Shown piece after piece: positions 43,225 through 51,556 of a stretch of DNA of 64,000 bases. Position 1 is the first letter of the stretch; each line of letters opens with the position of its first letter. A program made the position numbers and the translations under genes. The DNA is from JBHGYD01 sp041920415 (GTDB lineage Bacteria; Bacillota; Bacilli; Bacillales; Anoxybacillaceae): NCBI GenBank assembly GCA_041920415.1, contig JBHGYD010000014.1, positions 1 to 64,000 on the forward strand, given 5' to 3'. Below the pieces are notes generated by a model. It saw nothing but the letters and a program-made list of their open reading frames with translations, did not search any database and was not told the DNA's origin.

Positions 43225-44292
43225 ATGTTATATTTATATTTCACTTTGTTTATATGTTTTATCTTATCGGTTCTTTTTACTCCTTTTGTGAAAAAATTGG
43301 CTTTTGCTGTCGGAGCAACAGATAAGCCGAATCAACGAAAAGTGCATCAAAAAATTATGCCACGTTTAGGTGGATTAGCTATATATGCCAGCTTTATAAT
43401 TGGGTATTTGATTTTACGGCCTTGGAGCGAGGATTCGCTATATATTTTACTTGGCAGCTTCATCATTGTGGCAGTAGGTGTATTAGACGATATTTACGAG
43501 CTTCCGGCAAAAGTGAAATTTTTAGGTCAGCTTGTTGCTGCTTTTATCGTTGTTGTTATTGCAGGGGTTCAAGTTACCTTTATTAATTTGCCGTTCGGGG
43601 GCCAACTACATTTTGGTTTTCTAAGCATCCCTATCTCCATTATCTGGATTGTTGGAATTACGAATGCGATTAATTTAATTGATGGTTTAGATGGTTTAGC
43701 GGCGGGTGTTTCCGCTATTGCGCTTATTACGATTTCTGGAATGGCTCTTATTATGGGCGATTGGTTTGTTTCTTCAATGGGATTTATTATTTTAGGGAGT
43801 ACATTAGGATTTTTATTATACAATTTTCACCCTGCGAAAATTTTCATGGGTGATACAGGAGCCTTATTTTTAGGATATATGATTTCTGTATTGGCGCTTT
43901 TAGGATTTAAAAACGTTACCTTTATTTCCTTTGTTGTACCTGTACTTATTTTAGGAGTGCCGATTTCAGATACATTTTTTGCGATTATTCGTCGCATTGT
44001 CAAAAAACAACCTTTATCTGCTCCTGATAAATCACATTTGCATCATTGTTTGCTTCGACTTGGATATAGTCATCGCCAAACTGTGTTGATTATATACGGA
44101 ATGAGCGCTGTATTCGGATTAGTGGCCATCATTTTATCACAAGCGGCGGTCTGGGTATCGATGATTGTTTTAGCTATAGTGTTGCTCGCTCTTGAAATCA
44201 TTGCAGAAAAAATTGGATTAGTCGACGTAAATTATCGCCCGATTTTAAAAATTGTGCGTGTGATTCGGTACGCTAACGGAAAGCAAAACTAA
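43225..44292 (+). CDS. tagO: Undecaprenyl-phosphate GlcNAc-1-phosphate transferase TagO
   Basis: Predicted 355 residues with about eleven membrane spans. Family motifs: GATDKPNQRKVH (about 29-40), DDIYELPAKVKFLGQ with the catalytic DD (about 88-102), NAINLIDGLDGLAAG (about 149-163), FHPAKIFMGDTGALFLGY, and the HLHHCLLRLGYSHRQ cytoplasmic His motif. It makes undecaprenyl-PP-GlcNAc, the first lipid intermediate of wall teichoic acid and related secondary polymers. GGGAGGG precedes the ATG. It is a single-gene unit with a strong terminator, next to an LCP ligase that attaches the finished polymer. Confidence 0.95.
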   Translation: MLYLYFTLFICFILSVLFTPFVKKLAFAVGATDKPNQRKVHQKIMPRLGGLAIYASFIIGYLILRPWSEDSLYILLGSFIIVAVGVLDDIYELPAKVKFLGQLVAAFIVVVIAGVQVTFINLPFGGQLHFGFLSIPISIIWIVGITNAINLIDGLDGLAAGVSAIALITISGMALIMGDWFVSSMGFIILGSTLGFLLYNFHPAKIFMGDTGALFLGYMISVLALLGFKNVTFISFVVPVLILGVPISDTFFAIIRRIVKKQPLSAPDKSHLHHCLLRLGYSHRQTVLIIYGMSAVFGLVAIILSQAAVWVSMIVLAIVLLALEIIAEKIGLVDVNYRPILKIVRVIRYANGKQN

Positions 44293-44293
44293 A

Positions 44294-44337
44294 AGGCAAA
44301 AAGGTCATCTTGTCTATTTTCAAGATGACCTTTTTGC
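44294..44337 (+). terminator. Terminator of tagO
   Basis: AAAAGGTCATCTTG / CAAGATGACCTTTTT, 13 or more pairs around an 8-base loop, with a T-run. Confidence 0.92.
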
Positions 44338-44393
44338 ATACTTCATGGTATTGAAATTAACACGGATATACGAAAGGGAAATCACCTTTTTGT

Positions 44394-45407
44394 TTATTGT
44401 TCGCTGGCGCTTTCTTGATTTGTTTCTGTATCACTTGAATGACCCGATGAGTGTAAATGGTTTTGTAATGCTTCGGACACTTCTTGCACAGACTGTTCGT
44501 CTAACACGTAATAATATACCCCATCATTTTCATCCGTCCCTTTTAATTGAAGAGATTGGATGTTTAGTTTTGAGCCAGTTGTCGCATAATGAATAAGGGA
44601 TTTCATTTCATCAAATGTTAAGTTTGTTTTCATGTTGTTCCCGATTGCCTCTAGTACATCATCGTATTTTGTAATGGAGCCAACACTACTTGCTTTTTTA
44701 ATAATTGCTTTTAAAATTTCTTGTTGACGTTTACCGCGTTCAATATCATTGTCTTTTTTTCGCGTTCTTGCGAGTGCTAACGCTTCTTCACCATTCAGTG
44801 TTTGACGACCTTTTTTAAGAACAATGGCGTTATGATGGTCTTCCGAATCTTTTTCCTTGAGGTCATACGGCACGTCAACTTCAATGCCGCCTAGGGCATC
44901 GACAATATCCATAAATGCATAGAAATTCATTTTGACGTAGTAATCAACTTTTATGTTGAACAGATGTTCAACGGTTTCCACTGTACATTTTGTGCCTCCA
45001 AAAGCATGGGCGTGCGTAATTTTATCATGTTTTCCTTTGCACGGAATATATACATAAGAATCGCGCGGGATGCTTACCATTTTTACTGATTTGTTTTTTG
45101 CATTAAATGTAGCAAGCATTAGCGCATCTGATCGGGTATCACTTTTAAAATTTCGCGAATGGCTGTCATCTATCCCGATGAACAAAATCGAAAAATTCTC
45201 CATTTTTGGGTCTGGCCGTTTTGTTTTCTTATCTCTAATTTCTTCATATGACTTATTCATGACTGACTCGGCTTTATGCATTAAAAAGGAAGCATAACCA
45301 GTAGCGCCTAACAGCAATAATAAAACAGGGACCAACATCCACAGTAATATACGTCTTTTTCGCTTTTTCTTTTTTTGTTTTTTACGGTATTTTCTTTCAT
45401 TTATCAT
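44394..45407 (-). CDS. tagV: LytR-CpsA-Psr family wall polymer ligase
   Basis: Predicted 337 residues. A very basic cytoplasmic start (KKQKKKKRKRR), one membrane span (about 20-42), and an LCP domain (about 75-300): SILFIGIDD, RSDALMLATFN and SIPRDSYVYIP (Arg and Asp residues that bind the pyrophosphate), and later ALARTRKKDNDIERGKRQQ. LCP proteins move teichoic-acid-type polymer from its lipid carrier onto peptidoglycan. The gene lies between tagO and yvyE as yvhJ (tagV) does in B. subtilis; the symbol rests on that order. The C-terminal tail is Ser/Gln-rich. Confidence 0.85.
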   Translation of the reverse strand: MINERKYRKKQKKKKRKRRILLWMLVPVLLLLLGATGYASFLMHKAESVMNKSYEEIRDKKTKRPDPKMENFSILFIGIDDSHSRNFKSDTRSDALMLATFNAKNKSVKMVSIPRDSYVYIPCKGKHDKITHAHAFGGTKCTVETVEHLFNIKVDYYVKMNFYAFMDIVDALGGIEVDVPYDLKEKDSEDHHNAIVLKKGRQTLNGEEALALARTRKKDNDIERGKRQQEILKAIIKKASSVGSITKYDDVLEAIGNNMKTNLTFDEMKSLIHYATTGSKLNIQSLQLKGTDENDGVYYYVLDEQSVQEVSEALQNHLHSSGHSSDTETNQESASEQ

Positions 45408-45452
45408 AGTTGTTCTCCTTTTCCTTATCTAGTTTTTTAATATTTGTTAAAA

Positions 45453-46088
45453 TCAGGAAATTGTTATTTCTCGATATGTCGTTTCTCCTTCGTTCATCTC
45501 CGCTCTGCCGTTTGTTAATTCGGTCATCCAATCGATGAATTGTTGTTTGTCTGTTTCTTCGACGAATACTTCGATTTCGACGTTGTCGAGGTAGTGGATC
45601 GTCTTGATTGGATAAATGGATGAACGCAATTCATTTTCGACTTTGCCAAGCCACGTGTAATCAATGTTGACGTGTATGACGCGCGTGAGGCGACGTTCGA
45701 CAATTCCAGCTGCTTTTAATCCTTCTGATACGGATTTGCTGTATGCACGGACAAGGCCACCAGCTCCGAGTTTAATCCCACCGAAATAGCGGGTCACGAC
45801 AACGACGGTATCTTTCAAGCCTTTTTTCTTTAATACTTCGAGCATCGGAACGCCTGCTGTGCCACTCGGTTCTCCGTCATCATTTGCCTTTTGGATTTGG
45901 TCGTGTTCGCCAATGACATAGGCGGAACAGTTATGCGTCGCATCCCAATGCTTTTTTTTAATATCTTGAATAAATTGTACCGCTTCTTCTTCTGTTGTCG
46001 CCCGATTGACATAACAAATGAATCGAGATTTTTCGATGATAATTTCGTTTTCTCCATATCCCTTTACGGTATAATATTTTTGTAGCAA
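45453..46088 (-). CDS. yvyE: IMPACT-family protein YvyE (YigZ)
   Basis: Predicted 211 residues from TTG 46088, which gives a start MLQKYYTVKGYGENEI matching the family; the GTG at 46100 adds four residues. The IMPACT domain (about 15-120) has the hallmark DDGEPSGTAGVPML and RYFGGIKLGAGGLVRAYS, and a DUF1949 C-terminal domain follows. Function is unclear; relatives bind nucleic acid or affect translation under stress. It is divergent from degS as in B. subtilis. Confidence 0.88.
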   Translation of the reverse strand: MLQKYYTVKGYGENEIIIEKSRFICYVNRATTEEEAVQFIQDIKKKHWDATHNCSAYVIGEHDQIQKANDDGEPSGTAGVPMLEVLKKKGLKDTVVVVTRYFGGIKLGAGGLVRAYSKSVSEGLKAAGIVERRLTRVIHVNIDYTWLGKVENELRSSIYPIKTIHYLDNVEIEVFVEETDKQQFIDWMTELTNGRAEMNEGETTYREITIS

Positions 46089-46191
46089 AGTAAAAAACAC
46101 CTCACTATAACGTGAACATGCTGTTGTTTTGGAAGAACATGCTTTTTTAATATATACTTAACAAATTTGTTATTATCAGCTCTTAAAAACA

Positions 46192-46200
46192 TGTTATACT
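46192..46200 (+). promoter_or_regulatory. Extended -10 promoter candidate for degSU
   Basis: TGTTATACT (TGn-TATACT), about 180 bases before degS. No good -35 at normal spacing. The 282 bases between yvyE and degS hold no gene. Confidence 0.45.
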
Positions 46201-46382
46201 ATTGAGTGTGAAATAACGCACCGTTCAGGAATAAGTGGACGAAAAAAACAATCGCAGCTTTTTCTATTATAAATCGACAACTTTTTTCCTTCAAATAAAA
46301 CTTTTTAGTATAAAGTAGAAGATGAAAAATCAGAAAAATTAATCTGTTTGTACGAATGGTCACATACGTATGGAGGATGTTT

Positions 46383-47546
46383 ATGTCTTCTCATAAAAAA
46401 TTGGATGCAAATAAACAATTGGATGCAAAAGAATTGGATAAAATTGTCGAAAAAATGATCGACACCGTTCATCATAGCAAAGATGAAATTTTTCATATTG
46501 GAGAGCAGTCGCGTCAAGAACATGACCGCTTACTCAACGAGTTAGTAGAAACAAAAATGTTAGTGAATCAAATCATTCGTGAAGCGGATAAATTCGAAGC
46601 GCATGCTCGGCTTGCTCGACAGCGATTATCAGAAGTTAATCGCCATTTTTCACGTTATTCGGAAACGGAGATTCGCGAGGCGTATGAAAAAGCGCATGAT
46701 TTGCAAATGAAAGCAACGATGGTTCGTGAGCAGGAGAAGCAGTTGCGACTTCGACGCGATGAATTAGAACGGCGTTTAGCTGGGCTGAAAGAAACGATTA
46801 AACGGGCAGACCATTTAATTGGACAAATTACGGTTGTTCTAAACTACTTAAATAGCGATTTTCGTCAAGTCAGTGAATTTATTGAAGGGGCAAGGAAAAA
46901 ACAAGAATTTGGCTTAAAAATTATTGAAGCACAAGAAGAAGAGCGTAAGCGGTTATCGAGGGAAATTCATGATGGTCCTGCACAAATGCTTGCTCACGTG
47001 ATGATGCGATCTGATTTAATTGAACGCATTTTTAAAGAGCGCGGTGTGGATGAGTCGATTCAAGAAATTCGCGATTTCAAAAAGATGGTCCGTTCTGCTC
47101 TTTACGAGGTGCGACGAATTATTTATGATTTAAGACCAATGGCTCTTGACGATTTAGGATTAATTCCTACCCTTAGAAAATACTTACAGACGGTCGAAGA
47201 ATATAACAAGAAGACAAGCATTTCTTTTATACATATTGGAGAAGAAAAACGATTGCCCGCTCGGTTTGAGGTTGCTATTTTTCGTCTTGTTCAAGAGTCG
47301 GTGCAAAACGCCTTAAAACATGCAGAAGCGTCAGAAATTCAAGTTAAAATGGAAATAAAGAATTGTCGGCTTTTTTTAATGGTAAAAGATAATGGAAAGG
47401 GATTTGACATAACCGAAAAAAAAGAAAACGCATTTGGGCTAATTGGCATGAAAGAGCGCGTCGAATTGTTGGAAGGAAAAATGAATATTCAATCGCAAAT
47501 CGGTGTTGGTACAACGATTTTTATTCAAATTCCGTTAAACGAGTAG
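46383..47546 (+). CDS. degS: Sensor histidine kinase DegS
   Basis: Predicted 387 residues from ATG 46383 (GGAGG 6 bases upstream). There is no membrane span, so it is a soluble cytoplasmic sensor. An N-terminal coiled-coil sensor (about 10-170), then HisKA_3 with the phosphorylation site in RLSREIHDGPAQML (about 190-203), and an HATPase_c domain (VQESVQNALKHAEA, KDNGKGFD, FGLIGMKERVELLEG). DegS phosphorylates DegU, which controls exoenzymes, competence and flagella in Bacillus. It sits 35 bases before degU. Confidence 0.95.
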   Translation: MSSHKKLDANKQLDAKELDKIVEKMIDTVHHSKDEIFHIGEQSRQEHDRLLNELVETKMLVNQIIREADKFEAHARLARQRLSEVNRHFSRYSETEIREAYEKAHDLQMKATMVREQEKQLRLRRDELERRLAGLKETIKRADHLIGQITVVLNYLNSDFRQVSEFIEGARKKQEFGLKIIEAQEEERKRLSREIHDGPAQMLAHVMMRSDLIERIFKERGVDESIQEIRDFKKMVRSALYEVRRIIYDLRPMALDDLGLIPTLRKYLQTVEEYNKKTSISFIHIGEEKRLPARFEVAIFRLVQESVQNALKHAEASEIQVKMEIKNCRLFLMVKDNGKGFDITEKKENAFGLIGMKERVELLEGKMNIQSQIGVGTTIFIQIPLNE

Positions 47547-47581
47547 GTATAAAGAGAAAAGAGGAAAGGGAGGAGTTATTA

Positions 47582-48259
47582 ATGAAAACGCGCATCGTCA
47601 TTATTGATGATCATCAGTTGTTTCGTGAGGGGATAAAACGAATTTTGCAGTTTGAGGAAAATTTCGAAGTCGTCGCTGAAGGTGCCGATGGAAGCGAAGC
47701 GATTGCACTAGTAGAAAAGTATCGGCCAGATATCGTTATTATGGATATTAATATGCCGAATACGAATGGGGTGGAGGCGACGCGACAGCTCATTGAAACA
47801 TATCCTGATACGAAAGTCGTTGTTCTCTCGATTCATGATGATGAAAATTATGTGATGCATGCATTACGGACAGGAGCAATCGGTTATTTGTTGAAAGAAA
47901 TGGATGCAGATACATTAGTCGAGGCGGTCAAAGTTGTTGCAGAGGGCGGTTCGTATTTGCATCCGAAGGTGACACATAATTTAATTAAGGAGTACCGTCG
48001 TTTAGCCGCAGGGAAAAACGAACAGGAGGAAACGAAGAGCGAAATTTGTTTACCGCTTCATTTATTAACGCGGCGCGAATGTGAAGTATTGCAGCTTCTT
48101 GCTGACGGAAAAAGCAACCGCGGAATCAGCGAAGCGTTATTTATTAGTGAAAAAACGGTGAAAAATCATGTTAGCAACATACTGCAAAAACTAAATGTGA
48201 ACGACCGTACACAGGCGGTTGTTGTTGCGATTAAAAACGGATGGGTAGAAGTCCGGTAA
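47582..48259 (+). CDS. degU: Response regulator DegU
   Basis: Predicted 225 residues. Receiver domain with IIDDHQLFREGIKRIL (acidic pair), phospho-acceptor Asp in IVIMDINMP (about 56), and the conserved Thr/Ser and Lys positions (VVLSIHDD, GYLLKEMD). LuxR-type HTH at about 155-220 (LTRRECEVLQLLADGKSNRG...SEKTVKNHVSNILQKLNV). GGGAGG precedes the ATG. It probably regulates the comF and flagellar genes that follow, as in B. subtilis. Confidence 0.96.
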   Translation: MKTRIVIIDDHQLFREGIKRILQFEENFEVVAEGADGSEAIALVEKYRPDIVIMDINMPNTNGVEATRQLIETYPDTKVVVLSIHDDENYVMHALRTGAIGYLLKEMDADTLVEAVKVVAEGGSYLHPKVTHNLIKEYRRLAAGKNEQEETKSEICLPLHLLTRRECEVLQLLADGKSNRGISEALFISEKTVKNHVSNILQKLNVNDRTQAVVVAIKNGWVEVR

Positions 48260-48294
48260 AAAAGGTTGTCGAATGATTCGACAACCTTTTATAA
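48257..48294 (+). terminator. Terminator of degSU
   Basis: AAAAGGTTGTCGAAT / ATTCGACAACCTTTT, a near-perfect 15-base inverted repeat. Its arms contain TGTCGAA and TTCGACA, but in a terminator stem these are probably not Spo0A sites. Confidence 0.9.
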
Positions 48295-48357
48295 TGCAAC
48301 TTGTTCCATTTTTGGCTAAAATAAATTAATAAAGACTAATGGACGAGGAAGGTATCA

Positions 48358-49203
48358 ATGATGAAAACGGCAATTTTAACGGATAGTACGGCATATATTC
48401 CGAAAGAAATACGTAAATCATTACATATACATATGATTCCATTGAGCGTGACATTCGGCAATGAAACATATCGGGAAGAGATTGATATCAATGCCGAACA
48501 ATTTTTTATCGAAGTCAAGCAACATAAACATCTTCAAACGACGTCACAACCTCCGATTGGTTTGTTTGTGGAGACGTTTGAAACGCTTGCGAAAGAGTAC
48601 GATGCCGTCATCAGCATTCATCTTTCCAGCGGCATTAGCGGCACGTATCAAGGCGCGGTAACGGCTGGAAACATGGTAAGTGGCATTCAAGTCTATCCAT
48701 ATGACTCAGAAATTAGTTGTATGGCGCAAGGATTTTACGCAATCGAAGCCGCTCAAATGGCGCTTGAAGGAAAAAGTCCTGAGGATATTATTGCTCGCCT
48801 TGATGAAATGAAACAATCGCTACGCGCGTATTTCATGGTCGATGATTTAGCTCATTTACAGCGCGGCGGGCGGTTGAGCGGCGCACAAGCATTCATCGGC
48901 AGCCTTCTTCAAGTCAAACCGCTTCTTCATTTTGAAAATAAAGTCATCGTTCCGTTTGAAAAAATTCGCACGCGCAAAAAAGCGGTGAAACGCATTGAAG
49001 AATTATTTGCTGAAGACGCAAAAACAGGCGTTCCGTTGAAAGCGGCGATCATTCATGCGAACCGCTTGGAAGAAGCCGAAGCGTGGAAACAAGAACTATC
49101 CGAGGTCTATCCACATGTTGATTTTGTCATTAGCTATTTCGGTCCTGTCATTGGCACTCATTTAGGTGAAGGAGCGCTGGGACTGACGTGGTATAAACCA
49201 TAA
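48358..49203 (+). CDS. degV: DegV-family fatty-acid-binding protein
   Basis: Predicted 281 residues. DegV fold: AILTDSTAYIPKE at the start, IHMIPLSVTFGNETYREE, TSQPPIGLF, HLSSGISGTYQGA, and near the end VISYFGPVIGTHLGEGALG. Relatives bind fatty acids and act as FakB-type partners of a fatty acid kinase; whether this copy does is not shown. Same place as yviA/degV in B. subtilis. AGGAAGG precedes the tandem ATGs. Confidence 0.9.
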   Translation: MMKTAILTDSTAYIPKEIRKSLHIHMIPLSVTFGNETYREEIDINAEQFFIEVKQHKHLQTTSQPPIGLFVETFETLAKEYDAVISIHLSSGISGTYQGAVTAGNMVSGIQVYPYDSEISCMAQGFYAIEAAQMALEGKSPEDIIARLDEMKQSLRAYFMVDDLAHLQRGGRLSGAQAFIGSLLQVKPLLHFENKVIVPFEKIRTRKKAVKRIEELFAEDAKTGVPLKAAIIHANRLEEAEAWKQELSEVYPHVDFVISYFGPVIGTHLGEGALGLTWYKP

Positions 49204-49207
49204 AACA

Positions 49208-49240
49208 TTAGCGTCGCAAACATTTTTGCGGCGCTGATGC
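49208..49240 (+). terminator. Stem-loop after degV
   Basis: AGCGTCGCAAA / TTTGCGGCGCT around a short loop. The T-run is poor, so it may only attenuate. Confidence 0.55.
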
Positions 49241-49263
49241 ATATTACCGAATGGAGGGATGGG

Positions 49264-50763
49264 ATGCGCTTTATTTATGATGGAATGAAACTGCTTCCTC
49301 AACCATTGGCTAAGGAATATCAGGGTGAGGCCACCCCGATTAGCCGCATACAAGAGATTCCCTCTCGCATGAAAAATCCTCATTTTTCTTTCTCCGCTGA
49401 ACTTCTTTCGTTTCTTGAAGGAAAGCATCTCCTTCTTGATGAACTTCCTTTTCCTCTCGATTTGATTCACACGCATTACGAACACGGGTATGTATCGTAT
49501 GAAAAAGGGATTGTTCAAACGAAACATGGCTATCGTTGCGGGCGGTGCGGCAACGAGAAAGAGCATTTATTTGCTTCGTTTTTCTGTGCCCGCTGCGAAA
49601 CGACATGTACGTATTGCCGCCAATGTATTACGATGGGTCGGGTAAGCGAATGTACGCCGTTTCTTATTTCTCATTTTCGTTCCGAACCTGTTATGTATGA
49701 GCAGCCGCTAGTATGGAACGGTACGCTTTCTCAAGGACAACAACAGGCGGCCCAAGCGGTTGTCACTGCGATTGAACAAGATAGAGAACTCCTTGTCTGG
49801 GCCGTATGTGGCGCTGGAAAAACGGAGGTGCTGTTTCCAGGCATCAATCGGGCCTTGCAGCTCGGAAAGCGCGTTTGCATTGCGACACCGCGCACGGATG
49901 TTGTATTAGAGCTAGCCCCTCGTCTGAAACAGGCATTTCCGACTGTTCCTGTGATTGCCCTATACGGGGGAAGTGAAGATCGCGGAAAGCTGACCCCTCT
50001 TGTCATTGCGACGACGCATCAATTGTTGCGGTTTTATCGTGCGTTTGATGTGATGGTTATCGATGAAGTGGATGCGTTTCCGTATTCGGTTGAGCCGATG
50101 TTACAGTATGCGGTGGAAAAATCTCGAAATGAAACGTCTTCTCTTATTTATTTGACGGCAACTCCTCATGAAATGTGGCAGCAAGAAATCAAGCGCGGAA
50201 AGCGAAACGCTGTCACAATCCCTGCGCGTTATCACGGATTTCCCCTTCCTGTTCCTTCGTTTGAATGGTGTGGCAATTGGCGAAAAGCGGTGAAAAAACA
50301 GTTTCTTCCCCGCAATGTGTATGCGTGGGTTGAAAAACGACTACAGGAAGGAAAGCAAGCATTTTTATTTGTTCCCCATATTGAGCTACTAGAACGCGTT
50401 GTCTTTATCCTGAAGAAACTCGACGGTCGAATCGAAGGGGTTCATGCGGAAGATTACGAGCGGAAAGAAAAAGTTCGTGCATTTCGAGAAGGAAAGATTC
50501 CGCTTTTAGTAACAACGACGATTTTAGAGCGAGGTGTTACCGTTCCGAATATTGATGTCGCTGTGCTTGGGGCCGAAGATGAGATTTTTACAGAAGGTGC
50601 GCTCGTGCAAATTGCCGGAAGAGTCGGGCGGAGCGCGCAATATCCGAGTGGAGACGTTCGCTTTTTTCACTATGGAAAAACAAAGGCCATGCTTGCAGCA
50701 AGATGGCAAATTATTAAAATGAACAAAGAAGCAGAAGAAAGGGGAATGTTGAAGCGAAGATGA
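49264..50763 (+). CDS. comFA: Late competence DNA helicase/translocase ComFA
   Basis: Predicted 499 residues from ATG 49264, 6 bases after GGAGG. A cysteine cluster (CGRCGN, CARCETTCTYCRQC, about 86-120) forms the zinc site. The ATPase has Walker A AVCGAGKTEV (about 180-189), Walker B VIDEVDAF, TATP, and helicase motif VI AGRVGRSAQYPSG. ComFA drives uptake of single-stranded DNA during transformation. Its stop overlaps comFC. comFB, present in B. subtilis, is missing here. Confidence 0.95.
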   Translation: MRFIYDGMKLLPQPLAKEYQGEATPISRIQEIPSRMKNPHFSFSAELLSFLEGKHLLLDELPFPLDLIHTHYEHGYVSYEKGIVQTKHGYRCGRCGNEKEHLFASFFCARCETTCTYCRQCITMGRVSECTPFLISHFRSEPVMYEQPLVWNGTLSQGQQQAAQAVVTAIEQDRELLVWAVCGAGKTEVLFPGINRALQLGKRVCIATPRTDVVLELAPRLKQAFPTVPVIALYGGSEDRGKLTPLVIATTHQLLRFYRAFDVMVIDEVDAFPYSVEPMLQYAVEKSRNETSSLIYLTATPHEMWQQEIKRGKRNAVTIPARYHGFPLPVPSFEWCGNWRKAVKKQFLPRNVYAWVEKRLQEGKQAFLFVPHIELLERVVFILKKLDGRIEGVHAEDYERKEKVRAFREGKIPLLVTTTILERGVTVPNIDVAVLGAEDEIFTEGALVQIAGRVGRSAQYPSGDVRFFHYGKTKAMLAARWQIIKMNKEAEERGMLKRR

Positions 50764-51473
50764 ACGGATATTGTCTCATTTGTCATCGTCGTTATCAACT
50801 GAATGTCAGCTGGAGTTATTTACTTACATTACAGAAAAATGATTGTCTTTGTACAGCATGTCGTCATGCATTTTCCCTCATTGGTCGAGAGATATGTCGT
50901 GATTGCGGCAGACCATTAGAAGGGTTAGACCCATCGTATCGTCAAGGCGACATATGTATCGACTGTGTCCGCTGGCAAAACGATGATGAGTGGAAAGGGG
51001 TGTTAACGAAAAATCGTTCCGTATATGTGTACGATGATTTTATGAAAGAGGTCATCGCGCTTTGGAAATTTCGCGGTGATTACGCCATCATCGAAGCGTT
51101 TCGCGATGATGTTTGCCGTGAATTTTACCGTCACTTTTCCCTTGAGTCTTTCCTCGTCCCGATTCCTTTAAGTCCCGAGCGTCTTTATGAACGCGGGTTT
51201 AATCAAGCAAAAGCACTGGCAGAGCTGCTGCCTCTCCCTATTCTTGATATTCTCGAGCGCGATCATCTAGAAAAGCAATCGAAAAAATCGCGCGGCGAGC
51301 GCCTACAGGCCGAAAATGTATTTCGTTTGCGTGCATGTCCTTCCTTACGAGAAAAACCCCTCATAGTAATCGACGATATTTACACAACCGGAACGACCGT
51401 CAGGCATGCCGCAAAAGTATTGCGCCAAGCCGGAGCGACCGACATTTCCTCCTTCACCCTCGCCCGTTCGTAA
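50760..51473 (+). CDS. comFC: Competence protein ComFC (phosphoribosyltransferase fold)
   Basis: Predicted 237 residues; ATG 50760 overlaps the comFA stop (ATGA). Two zinc-binding CxxC pairs at the N-terminus (CLICHRR, CTACRHAF, then CRDCGRP, CIDCVRW) come before a PRT-like domain with ERGFNQAKALAE, KKSRGERLQAENVF and the PRPP loop VIDDIYTTGTT (about 203-213). ComFC works with ComFA at the uptake machine. The absence of comFB between them makes the pair directly coupled. Confidence 0.94.
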   Translation: MNGYCLICHRRYQLNVSWSYLLTLQKNDCLCTACRHAFSLIGREICRDCGRPLEGLDPSYRQGDICIDCVRWQNDDEWKGVLTKNRSVYVYDDFMKEVIALWKFRGDYAIIEAFRDDVCREFYRHFSLESFLVPIPLSPERLYERGFNQAKALAELLPLPILDILERDHLEKQSKKSRGERLQAENVFRLRACPSLREKPLIVIDDIYTTGTTVRHAAKVLRQAGATDISSFTLARS

Positions 51474-51490
51474 TGGGGAATATTTACTCG

Positions 51491-51518
51491 TAAACATCGG
51501 TCGATCGTATGCCGATAT
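51491..51518 (+). promoter_or_regulatory. Sigma-D type promoter before the FliK-like gene
   Basis: TAAA (51491-51494), 16 bases, GCCGATAT (51511-51518). This matches the flagellar sigma-D consensus TAAA-N15-GCCGATAT except for one extra spacer base. It would start a transcript running into the flagellar genes. Confidence 0.7.
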
Positions 51519-51556
51519 AAAAAATAGCAAGGATAAGAGAGCGGAGTGTGAAATCA

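Noticed and set aside
48257..48294. Spo0A-box-like TGTCGAA/TTCGACA after degU
   Set aside because: Both lie in the arms of a perfect terminator stem with a T-run, which explains them.
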